Below, piece by piece: positions 53,032-62,901 of a stretch of DNA of 64,000 bases. The notes under the pieces are model-generated. The model was given only the letters and a program-made list of their open reading frames with translations. It was not told the DNA's origin and made no database searches. The DNA is from Microbacterium sp. LKL04 (GTDB taxonomy: Bacteria > Actinomycetota > Actinomycetes > Actinomycetales > Microbacteriaceae): contig NZ_LT627736.1 of the NCBI RefSeq assembly GCF_900102005.1, positions 682,001-746,000 of the forward strand. Direction: 5' to 3'. The translations under genes were made by a program, and so were the position numbers. Numbering within the stretch: position 1 is the stretch's first letter; every line of letters begins with the position of its first letter.

Positions 53032-55487
53032 CGGACTTCGCCGCTCGATACGCACGCGCACAGTCCGGCCGTCGGCATCCGATCTCGGCGGCGTTCGCCG
53101 ACATGCAGCGGTTCGACCTCGACCCGTTCCAGATCGAGGGATGCCAGGCACTCGAGGACGGGAACAGTGTGCTCGTCGCCGCACCCACAGGGGCGGGGAA
53201 GACGATCGTCGGTGAGTTCGCGATCCACCTCGCGATGCGCGAACCCGGCGACAAGGCGTTCTACACGACGCCCATGAAGGCCCTGTCGAACCAGAAGTTC
53301 CGGGAGTTGCAGGAGGTCTACGGCGCGGACGAGGTCGGCCTGCTCACCGGCGACACGAACATCAACGGCAACGCGCGTGTGGTCGTGATGACGACCGAGG
53401 TCCTCCGCAACATGCTGTACGCGGATTCGCCGGCACTCCGGGGCCTGCGCTACGTCGTGATGGACGAGGTCCACTACCTCGCCGACCGGTTCCGTGGACC
53501 CGTGTGGGAAGAGGTGATCCTCCACCTTCCGCCAGCGGTTCGGCTCGTGTCGCTGTCGGCGACCGTGTCGAACGCCGAGGAGTTCGGGGACTGGCTCGAT
53601 ACGGTGCGGGGCGACACTGAGGTCATCGTGTCCGAGACGCGGCCGGTGCCGCTCGAGCAGCATGTCCTCGTCCGCGGCGATCTGCTTCCGCTCTTCGATG
53701 ATCGCGCGGGCGTAGCCACCGCTCAGGTAAACCAGGAGCTGACGCGCATCCGATCGCCGAAGGGCGCCACCTACGAGAACAACCGACGGGCGATGGAGTA
53801 CCGGTCGCGCGGCGACCAGGAGCGGCGCAGGCCTCACCGCGGCGGCAAGCGCCCCGTGCGTCCGTCCACAGCGGCGCGCATCGAGCGGATGGATCGCCCG
53901 CAGGTCGTGGAGCTCCTCGGGCGCTCGAATCTTCTTCCGGCGATCTTCTTCATCTTCAGCCGGGTCGGGTGCGACGCCGCGGTGCAGCAGGTGCGCCGCG
54001 CGGGCGTCCGTCTGACCGACACCGCAGAGCGCGACGAGATCCGCGCCATCATCGACGAACGGCTCCAACCGCTGCAGGACGAGGACCTCGCCGTCCTCGG
54101 CTACTGGGAGTGGCGCGAGAACCTGGAACGCGGCGTCGCTGCGCACCACGCGGGCATGCTGCCGGCGTTCAAGGAGGTCGTCGAGGAGCTCTTCCGCCGC
54201 AAGCTCGTCAAGGTCGTCTTCGCGACCGAAACCCTCGCCCTCGGCATCAACATGCCCGCTCGCACGGTCGTTCTCGAGAAGCTGGAGAAGTTCAACGGCG
54301 AGGCGCGCGTCGCCATCACCTCGGGCGAGTACACGCAGCTGACGGGTCGTGCCGGCCGCCGCGGCATCGACGTCGAGGGCCACGCGGTCGTCCAGTGGAC
54401 CGAGTCCCTCGACCCCCAAGCCGTCGCCGCGCTGGCGTCGCGGCGCACTTACCCGTTGAACTCGAGCTTCCGCCCGACGTACAACATGGCCGTCAACCTG
54501 ATCGACCAGTTCGGTCGGGAGCGCGCCCGCGAGATCCTCGAATCCTCGTTCGCCCAGTTCCAAGCGGACCACGCCGTCGTCGGTCTCGCCCGTCAGGTGA
54601 AGGATGCCGAGGCGTCCCTCGCAGGCTACGAGAAGTCGATGACGTGCGATCGGGGAGATTTCGCCGAGTATTCCGGCATCCGGCGCGATCTGAGCGACGC
54701 CGAGAAGCTCAACAGAGCCGACCGCGCCGCCCCCGCGCGCATCCGGCAGCAGCACCAGAACGAGATCCAGTCGCTCCGGCGTCGCATGCAGCGGCATCCC
54801 TGTCATTCCTGCCCCGACCGCGAGAATCACGCCCGCTGGGCGGAGCGGTACTGGAAGCTGCGGCGCCGCACGGATCGCACGCGACGCGACATCGAGACCC
54901 GCACCGGCACCGTCGCGCGGATCTTCGACCGCATCATCGACGTGCTCGCAGAGCTGAACTACGTCGCCTTCGACGACGGCGCCGCGGCTCTGACGGCCGC
55001 CGGGCGGACGATGCGCCGCATCTACGGGGAGCGCGATCTGCTCGTCGCGGAGTCGCTCCGGCGGGGGCTGTGGCGCGACCTCGACCCTGCGGGTCTCGCT
55101 GCCCTCGCCTCGTGTCTCGTGTACGAGCCGCGCCGCGACGAGGCGGGGGAGTTCCGGCTGCCGCGCGGACCGTTCCGCGAGGCGCTGTCGAAGACGCAGG
55201 ATCTGTGGAGCCGTCTCGACGACCTCGAGCAGGAGCACCGCCTGCCGGGGAGCGAGCCTCTGGCAACCGGACTGGCGCAGCCGATGAACTCCTGGGCCCG
55301 AGGCGCGTCTCTCGACGTCGTCCTCACCGAGGCCGACATGGCGGCCGGCGACTTCGTGCGCTGGACGAAGCAGACCATCGACCTGCTCGACCAGCTGTCG
55401 ATCGTCGCGGATGCCGACGTCGCGGTGACGGCTCGGAAGGCCTTGGATGCCGTCCGGCGGGGGATCGTCGCCTACAGCTCGGTGTGA
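53028..55487 (+). CDS. helY: Ski2/Mtr4-like SF2 helicase HelY
   Basis: 819 aa. Walker A APTGAGKT at 52-59, DEVH at 146-149, SATVSNAEEF, and the second helicase domain with FATETLALGINMPARTVV and QLTGRAGRRGID (about 440-451). A C-terminal DSHCT-like domain begins near 640. Between the domains is a basic, arginine-rich insert (about 260-285). Similar helicases unwind structured RNA; the exact bacterial role is unclear. ATG overlaps tatC stop. tatA-tatC-helY is a conserved actinobacterial order. Confidence 0.93.
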   Translation: MTDFAARYARAQSGRRHPISAAFADMQRFDLDPFQIEGCQALEDGNSVLVAAPTGAGKTIVGEFAIHLAMREPGDKAFYTTPMKALSNQKFRELQEVYGADEVGLLTGDTNINGNARVVVMTTEVLRNMLYADSPALRGLRYVVMDEVHYLADRFRGPVWEEVILHLPPAVRLVSLSATVSNAEEFGDWLDTVRGDTEVIVSETRPVPLEQHVLVRGDLLPLFDDRAGVATAQVNQELTRIRSPKGATYENNRRAMEYRSRGDQERRRPHRGGKRPVRPSTAARIERMDRPQVVELLGRSNLLPAIFFIFSRVGCDAAVQQVRRAGVRLTDTAERDEIRAIIDERLQPLQDEDLAVLGYWEWRENLERGVAAHHAGMLPAFKEVVEELFRRKLVKVVFATETLALGINMPARTVVLEKLEKFNGEARVAITSGEYTQLTGRAGRRGIDVEGHAVVQWTESLDPQAVAALASRRTYPLNSSFRPTYNMAVNLIDQFGRERAREILESSFAQFQADHAVVGLARQVKDAEASLAGYEKSMTCDRGDFAEYSGIRRDLSDAEKLNRADRAAPARIRQQHQNEIQSLRRRMQRHPCHSCPDRENHARWAERYWKLRRRTDRTRRDIETRTGTVARIFDRIIDVLAELNYVAFDDGAAALTAAGRTMRRIYGERDLLVAESLRRGLWRDLDPAGLAALASCLVYEPRRDEAGEFRLPRGPFREALSKTQDLWSRLDDLEQEHRLPGSEPLATGLAQPMNSWARGASLDVVLTEADMAAGDFVRWTKQTIDLLDQLSIVADADVAVTARKALDAVRRGIVAYSSV

Positions 55488-55507
55488 GCCCCGGCGCCGG
55501 TGTGTGG

Positions 55508-55578
55508 AGGGGATGACGGGAATCGAACCCGCGTAATCAGTTTGGAAGACTGAGGCTCTACCATTGAGCTACATCCCC
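55508..55578 (-). tRNA. tRNA-Gly (anticodon TCC)
   Basis: 71 bases on the minus strand. Acceptor GGGGATG/CATCCCC, D arm TAGCTCAATGGTAGAGC, anticodon loop CTTCCAA with TCC, T arm CGGGTTCGATTCCCG. Discriminator T. CCA not encoded. It lies 20 bases after helY on the opposite strand and diverges from tRNA-Pro. Confidence 0.95.
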
Positions 55579-55672
55579 GTCGACGCTGTGAACAGCGCCT
55601 CGACGAGTGTAGCGGACATGGTCGGCTAGACTTACCAACGGCCGTTTTTCGGCGCTCGCCAGCGTGCGCGCC

Positions 55673-55746
55673 CGGGGCGTAGCTCAGCTTGGTAGAGCGC
55701 CCGCTTTGGGAGCGGGAGGCCGCAGGTTCAAATCCTGTCGCCCCGA
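55673..55746 (+). tRNA. tRNA-Pro (anticodon TGG)
   Basis: 74 bases. Acceptor CGGGGCG/CGCCCCG, anticodon stem CCCGC/GCGGG around TTTGGGA, giving anticodon TGG. T arm GCAGGTTCAAATCCTGT. Discriminator A; CCA not encoded. TAGACT at 55627-55632 is a likely -10 box. The trigger factor gene follows 70 bases later and may be read from the same transcript. Confidence 0.95.
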
Positions 55747-55816
55747 CAACGGCCCCACGAACCCAGATCACCGAACGGACGCGCGTGTGCGCGGCCGGAC
55801 AAGGAGAACGACAGGC

Positions 55817-57355
55817 ATGGTCACCAGCACCGTCGAGCAGCTCAGCCCCACCCGGGTGAAGCTCCACATCACGGTCACCCCCGAGGAGCTCAAGCCGAGC
55901 ATCTCGCACGCGTACGAGCACATCGCGCAGGACGTGCAGATCCCCGGCTTCCGCAAGGGCAAGGTCCCGGCGCCGATCATCGATCAGCGTGTCGGCCGTG
56001 AGGCCGTCCTCGAGCACGCCGTCAGCGAAGGCCTCGACGTCTTCTACCGCGAGGCCGTGACGGCGAACGACGTCCGCATCGTCGGTCGTCCCGCCGCCGA
56101 GATCGTCGAGTGGCCGAGCACGAAGGACTTCTCCGGCGACCTCAAGGTCGAGGTCGAGGTGGACGTCCGCCCCGAGTTCGAGCTTCCCGCCTACGACGAC
56201 ATCACCATCGAGGTCGACGCGGTCGAGACCGACGAGGCTGCAGTGGATGCCGAGCTCGACAAGCTCCGCAGCCGCTTCGGCACGCTCGTGACCGTCGACC
56301 GTCCCGCCAAGGCCGGCGACTTCGTCGAGCTCGACCTCGTCGCCACGATCGACGGCAACGAGATCGACCGCGCCGAAGGCGTCTCGTACGAGGTCGGCTC
56401 GGGTGAGCTCCTCGAGGGCATCGACGAGGCTGTGGAGTCGCTCACCGCGGGCGAGGACACCACGTTCCGTTCGAAGCTCGTCGGCGGCGACCACGCCGGT
56501 GAAGAGGCCGAGGTCGCCGTGACCATCAAGGCCGTCAAGGAGCGCGAGCTTCCCGAGGCCGACGACGACTTCGCTCAGGTCGCCTCCGAGTTCGACACGA
56601 TCGGCGAGCTCCGCGAGAGCCTCGTCGAGCGCGTCTCGGAGCAGGCTGTCTTCACGCAGGGCTCCGCCGCGCGCGACAAGCTGATCGAGGTCCTCATCGA
56701 GAAGGCGGACATCCCCGTTCCCGCCAAGCTGGTCGAGGACGAGGTCCACACCCACCTCGAGGGCGAGGGCCGCCTCGAGGACGACGTGCACCGTGCCGAG
56801 GTCACCGAGGCGAGCGAGAAGCAGTTCCGCACGCAGATGATCCTCGACAAGATCGCCGAGAAGCACGAGGTGCAGGTCTCCCAGGAGGAGCTGACGCAGT
56901 ACCTCATCCAGTCGTCGGCGCAGTACGGCATGTCGCCGCAGGACTTCGTCAATGCGCTCCAGGAGGGCAACCAGATCCCGATGATGGTCGGTGAAGTCGC
57001 CCGCAACAAGGCCCTCGCCGTCGCACTCGGCAAGGTGACCGTCGTCGACACCAACGGCAAGAAGGTCGACCTGGCCGGCTTCGCCGCCGAGGACGACGAA
57101 GCAGCGGACGAGGCAACCGAGGCAGCGGACGAGAAGCCGGCCGCCAAGAAGGCCCCTGCGAAGAAGGCTCCGGCCAAGAAGCCCGCCGCGAAGAAGGCAG
57201 ACGCCGCCGACGAGGCTGCCGACGAGAAGCCCGCCGCGAAGAAGGCTCCCGCCAAGAAGCCGGCCGCCAAGAAGGCCGACGCGGATGCCGCCGAGGAGCC
57301 CGCGAAGAAGGCTCCCGCCAAGCGCGCGACCAAGAAGGCCGCCGACAGCGAGTGA
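55817..57355 (+). CDS. tig: Trigger factor with a Lys/Ala/Pro-rich C-terminal tail
   Basis: 512 aa. Ribosome-bound chaperone and prolyl isomerase that meets nascent chains at the exit tunnel. N-terminal ribosome-binding domain with the signature [12 protein letters not shown] (about 43-54), a central FKBP domain (about 150-240) and the C-terminal chaperone arms to about 420. The family normally ends near here. This protein adds about 80 residues of [15 protein letters not shown] repeats mixed with AADEAADE, like a histone H1 or HupB tail. The reading frame is intact. AGGAG precedes the ATG; clpP1, clpP2 and clpX lie downstream, a common grouping. Confidence 0.95.
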   Translation: MVTSTVEQLSPTRVKLHITVTPEELKPSISHAYEHIAQDVQIPGFRKGKVPAPIIDQRVGREAVLEHAVSEGLDVFYREAVTANDVRIVGRPAAEIVEWPSTKDFSGDLKVEVEVDVRPEFELPAYDDITIEVDAVETDEAAVDAELDKLRSRFGTLVTVDRPAKAGDFVELDLVATIDGNEIDRAEGVSYEVGSGELLEGIDEAVESLTAGEDTTFRSKLVGGDHAGEEAEVAVTIKAVKERELPEADDDFAQVASEFDTIGELRESLVERVSEQAVFTQGSAARDKLIEVLIEKADIPVPAKLVEDEVHTHLEGEGRLEDDVHRAEVTEASEKQFRTQMILDKIAEKHEVQVSQEELTQYLIQSSAQYGMSPQDFVNALQEGNQIPMMVGEVARNKALAVALGKVTVVDTNGKKVDLAGFAAEDDEAADEATEAADEKPAAKKAPAKKAPAKKPAAKKADAADEAADEKPAAKKAPAKKPAAKKADADAAEEPAKKAPAKRATKKAADSE

Positions 57356-57362
57356 CCCTCAC

Positions 57363-57401
57363 CGACGGGCGGCGGGTGCCTTCGGGCCCCGCCGCCCGTC
57401 G
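57363..57401 (+). terminator. Terminator after tig
   Basis: Perfect 14-bp GC-rich stem, arms 57363-57376 and 57388-57401, loop of 11 bases, followed by TCGTTTCC. Seven bases after the tig stop. Confidence 0.8.
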
Positions 57402-57533
57402 TCGTTTCCGGGCATTCCCCGCGGCGCCGGAGGCGGTCGATGCCGCGCCCGGTATGCCCACGGCGAACACGGGCGAGACGCTCGGAACGCGCCACTAGAT
57501 TCGAAGCACGAACACGAATCCAGGAGAGCATCC

Positions 57534-58118
57534 ATGGCTGAACCCCTTATGGCGACCAGTGTCTTCGACCGGCTGCTGAAGGACCGAATCATCTGGCTCG
57601 GTTCCGAGGTGCGCGACGAGAACGCGAACGAGATCTGCGCCAAGATCCTGCTGCTCGCGGCCGAGGATTCCGAGAAGGACATCTACCTCTACATCAACTC
57701 GCCCGGTGGCTCGATCACCGCGGGTATGGCGATCTACGACACGATGCAGTTCGTGCCGAACGACATCGTCACCGTCGGTATCGGCATGGCCGCCTCGATG
57801 GGCCAGTTGCTGCTGACCAGCGGCACGAAGGGGAAGCGGTACATCACGCCCAACGCCCGCGTCCTGCTGCACCAGCCCCACGGCGGCTTCGGCGGCACGT
57901 CCAGCGACATCCAGACGCAGGCGCAGCTCATCGTGTCGATGAAGAACCGTCTCGCGGAGATCACCTCCGCCCAGACCGGCAAGTCGGTCGAGCAGATCAA
58001 CGCCGACGGTGACCGCGACCGCTGGTTCACCGCCGACGAAGCGCTCGAGTACGGCTTCGTCGACCACATCCGCGAACACGCTGCCGACGTCGCCGGCGGC
58101 GGCGGAACCGAGAACTGA
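57534..58118 (+). CDS. clpP: ATP-dependent Clp protease proteolytic subunit ClpP1
   Basis: 194 aa serine peptidase. The triad is S88 in GMAASMG, H113 in LLHQPHGG and probably D158 in INAD. Forms heptameric rings, in Actinobacteria usually as mixed ClpP1-ClpP2 tetradecamers, fed by ClpX or ClpC. The ATG at 57534 follows AGGAGA; a longer in-frame reading overlaps the tig terminator and is rejected. It is the first gene of the clpP1-clpP2 pair, 17 bases apart. Confidence 0.96.
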   Translation: MAEPLMATSVFDRLLKDRIIWLGSEVRDENANEICAKILLLAAEDSEKDIYLYINSPGGSITAGMAIYDTMQFVPNDIVTVGIGMAASMGQLLLTSGTKGKRYITPNARVLLHQPHGGFGGTSSDIQTQAQLIVSMKNRLAEITSAQTGKSVEQINADGDRDRWFTADEALEYGFVDHIREHAADVAGGGGTEN

Positions 58119-58135
58119 GCGTCGGAGGACAACGC

Positions 58136-58801
58136 ATGAACACCCCCATCTTCGGTCGCGCGCAGAGCGACATGATGCCCTCGAGCCGGTACATCCTTCC
58201 GCAGTTCGAGGAGCGCACCGCCTACGGCTACAAGCGTCAGGACCCGTACAACAAGCTGTTCGAAGACCGCGTGATCTTCCTCGGTGTGCAGGTCGACGAC
58301 GCGTCCGCCGACGACGTCATGGCGCAGCTCCTGGTCCTCGAGTCGATGGACCCCGACCGCGACATCATCATGTACATCAACTCGCCCGGTGGTTCGTTCA
58401 CCGCGATGACGGCGATCTACGACACGATGCAGTACATCTCGCCCCAGGTGTCGACCGTCGTCCTCGGGCAGGCTGCGTCGGCGGCATCCGTTCTCCTCGC
58501 CGCAGGAGCTCCCGGCAAGCGCCTCGCCCTGCCGAACGCCCGCATCCTGATGCACCAGCCCGCGGTCGGGGAGTCCGGTCACGGTCAGGCGTCGGACATC
58601 GAGATCCAGGCAGCGGAGATCCTCCGCATGCGCACCTGGCTCGAAGAGACGATGGCTCACCACACGAACCGCTCCGTCGAGCAGGTCAACAAGGACATCG
58701 ACCGCGACAAGATCCTCTCCGCGCAGGAAGCGCTGGAGTACGGCATCGTCGACCAGGTCCTGACGTCCCGCAAGCGGACGCCTGCGGCCATCACGGCCTG
58801 A
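58136..58801 (+). CDS. clpP: ATP-dependent Clp protease proteolytic subunit ClpP2
   Basis: 221 aa paralogue of ClpP1. Triad S115 in GQAASAAS, H140 in LMHQPAV and probably D187 in VNKD. A longer N-terminus (SRYILPQFEERTAYGYKRQDPYNKLFEDRV) is typical of the actinobacterial ClpP2, which docks the ATPase. Co-transcribed with clpP1 and separated from clpX by a strong hairpin. Confidence 0.96.
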   Translation: MNTPIFGRAQSDMMPSSRYILPQFEERTAYGYKRQDPYNKLFEDRVIFLGVQVDDASADDVMAQLLVLESMDPDRDIIMYINSPGGSFTAMTAIYDTMQYISPQVSTVVLGQAASAASVLLAAGAPGKRLALPNARILMHQPAVGESGHGQASDIEIQAAEILRMRTWLEETMAHHTNRSVEQVNKDIDRDKILSAQEALEYGIVDQVLTSRKRTPAAITA

Positions 58802-58813
58802 CATCCGTCAGCA

Positions 58814-58843
58814 GATGCCCCGCCGATCCGTCGGCGGGGCATC
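58814..58843 (+). terminator. Terminator between clpP2 and clpX
   Basis: Perfect 13-bp stem, arms 58814-58826 (gatgccccgccga) and 58831-58843, tetraloop TCCG, 12 bases after clpP2. clpX then needs its own promoter; TAGGCT at 58892-58897 is a candidate -10 box. Confidence 0.8.
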
Positions 58844-58931
58844 GTCGTCCACACCCGTGTCGCAATCCGCCCGGTGTCCGGATCTGCGATTAGGCTCGAC
58901 TGCACCAGCTTGAATCCTGAGGGGGAGCACC

Positions 58932-60200
58932 ATGGCACGCATCGGTGAGAGCGCCGACCTGTTCAAGTGTTCCTTCTGTGGGAAGAGCCAGAAACAGGTC
59001 CAGCAGCTGATCGCCGGCCCCGGCGTATACATCTGCGACGAGTGCGTCGAGCTCTGCAACGAGATCATCGAAGAGCGCATGGCCGAGTCCGGCGACGGCG
59101 AGGTCAAGGACTTCGATCTCCCCAAGCCGCGTGAGATCTTCAGCTTCCTCGAGGAGTACGTCGTCGGGCAGGATCCCGCCAAGCGCGCCCTCGCCGTCGC
59201 CGTCTACAACCACTACAAGCGCGTCCGTGCCCGCAGCACGATCCAGTCCGCCGAGCAGCGGGCCGACGAGGTCGAGATCGCCAAGAGCAACATCCTGCTC
59301 CTCGGTCCGACCGGCTGCGGCAAGACCTACCTCGCGCAGACCCTCGCGAAGCGCCTGAACGTCCCCTTCGCCGTCGCGGATGCCACCGCGCTCACCGAGG
59401 CCGGCTACGTCGGCGAGGATGTCGAGAACATCCTGTTGAAGCTGTTGCAGGCGGCCGACTTCGACGTGAAGCGTGCCGAGACCGGCATCATCTACATCGA
59501 CGAGGTCGACAAGATCGCCCGCAAGGCGGAGAACCCGTCGATCACGCGTGACGTCTCCGGTGAGGGTGTGCAGCAGGCGCTTCTGAAGATCCTCGAGGGC
59601 ACGGTGGCTTCCGTGCCGCCGCAGGGCGGCCGCAAGCACCCGCACCAGGAGTTCATCCAGATCGACACGACGAACGTCCTGTTCATCGTCGCCGGCGCCT
59701 TCGCGGGCCTCGAGGACATCATCTCCTCGCGCGTCGGCAAGCACGGTGTCGGTTTCGGCGCTCCGCTGCAGGACAAGGAGCAGGAGCTCGACGTCTTCCG
59801 CGACGTCCTTCCTGAAGACCTCCACAAGTTCGGGCTGATCCCCGAGTTCATCGGTCGGCTCCCCGTGGTCACGACGGTGTCGCCCCTCGACCAGACCGCG
59901 CTCATCGAGATCCTCACCGGACCCAAGAACGCCTTCGTCAAGCAGTACCAGCGGATGTTCGAGCTCGACGGTGTCGAGCTCGAGTTCGAGGATGACGCCC
60001 TTCGTGCCATCGCCGATCTGGCCGTCGCACGCAAGACGGGCGCGCGCGGTCTCCGCGCCATCCTCGAGGACGTCCTCGGTCCGATCATGTTCGAGATCCC
60101 GTCCGCCGAGGACGTCGACAAGGTCGTCGTCACCCGGGCATCCGTCGAAGAGGGCGCACCCCCGACGCTCGTCCTGCGGCAGAAGCGCAAGAGCGCCTGA
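58932..60200 (+). CDS. clpX: ATP-dependent Clp protease ATP-binding subunit ClpX
   Basis: 422 aa AAA+ unfoldase that feeds substrates to ClpP. N-terminal zinc domain with C13, C16, C35 and C38; Walker A GPTGCGKT at 125-132; Walker [14 protein letters not shown] near 190; arginine-finger and sensor regions follow, and the ClpP-docking IGF-type loop is present as VGFGAP near 275. Length is that of the family. GGGGGAG precedes the ATG. A strong terminator separates it from clpP2. Confidence 0.97.
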   Translation: MARIGESADLFKCSFCGKSQKQVQQLIAGPGVYICDECVELCNEIIEERMAESGDGEVKDFDLPKPREIFSFLEEYVVGQDPAKRALAVAVYNHYKRVRARSTIQSAEQRADEVEIAKSNILLLGPTGCGKTYLAQTLAKRLNVPFAVADATALTEAGYVGEDVENILLKLLQAADFDVKRAETGIIYIDEVDKIARKAENPSITRDVSGEGVQQALLKILEGTVASVPPQGGRKHPHQEFIQIDTTNVLFIVAGAFAGLEDIISSRVGKHGVGFGAPLQDKEQELDVFRDVLPEDLHKFGLIPEFIGRLPVVTTVSPLDQTALIEILTGPKNAFVKQYQRMFELDGVELEFEDDALRAIADLAVARKTGARGLRAILEDVLGPIMFEIPSAEDVDKVVVTRASVEEGAPPTLVLRQKRKSA

Positions 60201-60243
60201 CGTCGGGCCCGCGGTGTCGGATGCCGCGGGTAGCGTTCCCGGC

Positions 60244-60807
60244 ATGGGACGCATCCTCTTCGACACGGCCACCTCGATCGACGGCTACATCGCGGACGAC
60301 GAGAACTCGCTCGCATGGCTCTTCGCCGTAGAGAACGGTGACACCCCGGACGACGCTCTGTTGCCAGCGGGGGCGACGGTGCTGGTGGAAGGATCGACGA
60401 CCTACGAATGGGTTCTCGCCGAGTCCGACATCCTCGCGCACCCTGAACGGTGGGCGCAGTTCCACGGCGACCGCCCCACATTCGTCTTCACCACCCGCGA
60501 CCTCCCGAAGCCGGAGGGCGCCGACATCAGATTCGTTCAGGGGTCGGTGGCATCCGTCCTCCCGACGATTCGTGCAGCTGCGGGAGCCGGTGACGTTTGG
60601 GTCGTCGGCGGGGGAGACCTCGCCGGTCAGTTCCTCGACGCGGGCGCACTCGACGAGATCGCGATCTCCGTGGCCCCGGTCTTCCTGACCGGGGGTGCGC
60701 CGCTCTTCCCGCGCCGGATCGGGTCGGAGCGGCTGCGTCTGCGGTCGGCGGAGGCCGTCGGCCAGTTCGCCCGTCTCGTCTACGAGGTCCGCGCTGCCAC
60801 GGAGTGA
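60244..60807 (+). CDS. Dihydrofolate reductase family protein (RibD C-terminal domain)
   Basis: 187 aa. The RibD-C/DHFR-like fold is shown by the start [15 protein letters not shown] (about 4-18), [15 protein letters not shown] and [24 protein letters not shown] (NADPH-binding, from about 119), with [11 protein letters not shown] later. These single-domain members are common NAD(P)H reductases with unknown substrates; it is not FolA. TAGCGT at 60231-60236 ends seven bases before the ATG. Upstream in-frame extension would lie inside clpX and is rejected. Confidence 0.9.
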   Translation: MGRILFDTATSIDGYIADDENSLAWLFAVENGDTPDDALLPAGATVLVEGSTTYEWVLAESDILAHPERWAQFHGDRPTFVFTTRDLPKPEGADIRFVQGSVASVLPTIRAAAGAGDVWVVGGGDLAGQFLDAGALDEIAISVAPVFLTGGAPLFPRRIGSERLRLRSAEAVGQFARLVYEVRAATE

Positions 60808-60809
60808 GG

Positions 60810-62867
60810 TCAGCCGGTGAGGCCGCGCCGCTCCAGGAGGGGCTCGATGCGCGCGTCGCGTCCGCGGAAGTCGCGGTAGGCCTCGAGCGGATCCTTCGAG
60901 CCACCGACGCCCAGGAGCCGGGTGCGGAAGCGGTGGCCGTTCTCGCGCGTCAGCCCACCGTTCTCGTGGAACCACTCCACGGTGTCGGCGTCGAGGACCT
61001 CGCTCCAGATGTAGGAGTAGTAGCCCGCGCTGTACCCACCCGAGAAGATGTGCGCGAAATAGGTCGAGGAGTACCGGGTCGGGACCGCGGGGTTGTCCAG
61101 CCCGATGTCGGCCAGCGCCGTGGCTTCGAACGCGTCGACGTCGATGCCGACGGCCGCGTCATCGGCATCCAAACTGTGCCAGGCCTGGTCGATCCACGAC
61201 GCGGCGAGGTACTCGCTCGTCGCGAAGCCCTGGTTGAAGGCCTCGGATTCGCGGAGCTTCTGGACGACCTCGGCGGGGAGCGGCTCGTCGGTGTCGATGT
61301 GGCGCGCGTAGTACGCGAGCACCTCGGGCCAGAAGATCCACATCTCGTTCACCTGGCTCGGGAACTCGACGAAGTCGCGGAACACCGACGTTCCCGCGAA
61401 GTGCGGGTAGGTGACCGTTGCGAACAACCCGTGCAGGGCATGACCGAACTCGTGGAAGAGCGTCGTCACCTCGTCGAGGGTCAGAAGCGTGGGGCTCCCC
61501 GGAGCGGGCTGGGGCACGTTGAGGTTGTTGACGACGATCGGCGCCGTGCCGCGCAGGGCGGACTGCGACACGATGGAGTTCATCCACGCCCCGCCACGCT
61601 TGGAGTCCCGTGTGTACAGGTCCAGGACGTAGAGGCCGAGGTGGGAGCCGCCTTCGTTCCGGACCTCGAAGACACGCGCACCGGGGTGATACGCGGGAAG
61701 GTCAGCACGCTCGGTGAACGTGATGCCGTAGAGATCCGTCGCCGCGCGGAACACGCCGTCGACCAGGACTCGTTCGGCCTCGAACCAGGGGCGCAGAGCG
61801 GTCCGATCGAGGTCGTACCGGGCGGAGCGCACCCGCTCGGTGTAGAAGGCCCAGTCGTGAGCAGCCAGGGGGAACCCGCCGCCCTCGCCGTCGATGATCT
61901 CCTGCAGGGCCGCCTGCTCCTGTCGCGCGTTCGCTGCGGCGGGGACCGCGAGTCGGCGCAGGAGCTCGTGCACCGCTTCGGGGGAGCCGGCGGTCTCGTC
62001 GGCGGTGACGTAGGCCGCATGCGAGTCGTAGCCGAGGACGCGCGCCCGCTCCGAGCGCAATCGCACGATCTCGGTGAGCACCTCGCGGTTGTCGTTCGCA
62101 TTGCCGCGACGACCGCGAGAGCGGGATGCCGCCATGAGGCGCTCTCGGCTCGTCCGGGAGGTGAGCGATGAGAGGTACGGGTGACCCGTGAACAGGGTGA
62201 GGGTGACGACGTACTTGCCCTCGAGGCCGCGCTCGGCGGCGTTGCGCGCGGCGGCCGAGAGCTCGCCGTCGGTCAACCCGTCGAGCTCCGCCGCGTCGTC
62301 GAAGACGACGGCGAGGTCGTTCGTGTCGGCGAGGAGATTCTTCTCGAACGTCGTCGTGAGCATGGACAGCTGCTGGTTGAGCTCGGTGAGGACGGTCTTG
62401 TCCGCCTCATCGAGGCCGGCGCCGGCGGCCGTCATCTCGCGATAGGTGCGCTCGACGAGGTATCGATCCTCGCCCTCGAGGCCGAGCTCCTCGAGACGCG
62501 CGTGAACCTCGGCGACCCGCGCGTACAGACGCGCATCGAGCGTCACGGCGTCGTGGTGAGCGGCCATCAACGGTGCGAGCTGCTCGTCGATCTCCTGGAT
62601 CTCCGCCGTCGCGTTCGCGGAGCTGACCGTGTAGAAGGTTCGCGCAATCCGTCCAAGGGACTCGCCGGACTGCTCGAGCGCGACCAGCGTGTTCTCGAAC
62701 GTCGGCTCTTCGGAGGACGTCGCGATCACGTCGATCTCTGCACGATGCGACGCGAAAGCCTGCTCGAAAGCGGGGAGGTAGTGCTCCGGGCGGATGCTCG
62801 GGTAGTCCGGCAGGTCGAAGGGGAGAGGAGAGGGGGAGAGGAGCGGGTTGGTCGCGGCATCCGTCAT
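60810..62867 (-). CDS. M3 family metallopeptidase (peptidyl-dipeptidase/oligopeptidase A type)
   Basis: 685 aa zinc oligopeptidase. The HEFGH zinc motif is at 472-476, with a downstream glutamate in the conserved FVEFPSQVNEMW. Full family length with the helical N-terminal lid. It degrades short peptides in the cytosol, such as those released by Clp proteases and signal peptide fragments. TACGCT at 62874-62879 (minus strand) ends six bases before the ATG, so it is probably leaderless. Divergent from a winged-helix regulator. Confidence 0.94.
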   Translation of the reverse strand: MTDAATNPLLSPSPLPFDLPDYPSIRPEHYLPAFEQAFASHRAEIDVIATSSEEPTFENTLVALEQSGESLGRIARTFYTVSSANATAEIQEIDEQLAPLMAAHHDAVTLDARLYARVAEVHARLEELGLEGEDRYLVERTYREMTAAGAGLDEADKTVLTELNQQLSMLTTTFEKNLLADTNDLAVVFDDAAELDGLTDGELSAAARNAAERGLEGKYVVTLTLFTGHPYLSSLTSRTSRERLMAASRSRGRRGNANDNREVLTEIVRLRSERARVLGYDSHAAYVTADETAGSPEAVHELLRRLAVPAAANARQEQAALQEIIDGEGGGFPLAAHDWAFYTERVRSARYDLDRTALRPWFEAERVLVDGVFRAATDLYGITFTERADLPAYHPGARVFEVRNEGGSHLGLYVLDLYTRDSKRGGAWMNSIVSQSALRGTAPIVVNNLNVPQPAPGSPTLLTLDEVTTLFHEFGHALHGLFATVTYPHFAGTSVFRDFVEFPSQVNEMWIFWPEVLAYYARHIDTDEPLPAEVVQKLRESEAFNQGFATSEYLAASWIDQAWHSLDADDAAVGIDVDAFEATALADIGLDNPAVPTRYSSTYFAHIFSGGYSAGYYSYIWSEVLDADTVEWFHENGGLTRENGHRFRTRLLGVGGSKDPLEAYRDFRGRDARIEPLLERRGLTG

Positions 62868-62901
62868 CGTCCCAGCGTACGTCGGCAATGCGCCACCGAT
62901 A

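Noticed and set aside
52731..55238. 835-codon minus-strand frame opposite helY
   Set aside because: No domain, and helY motifs on the plus strand are intact throughout.
57130..57350. Possible frameshift or assembly artefact producing the repeats in tig
   Set aside because: The frame stays open, the repeats are in phase with the rest of the gene, and a terminator follows the stop at once.
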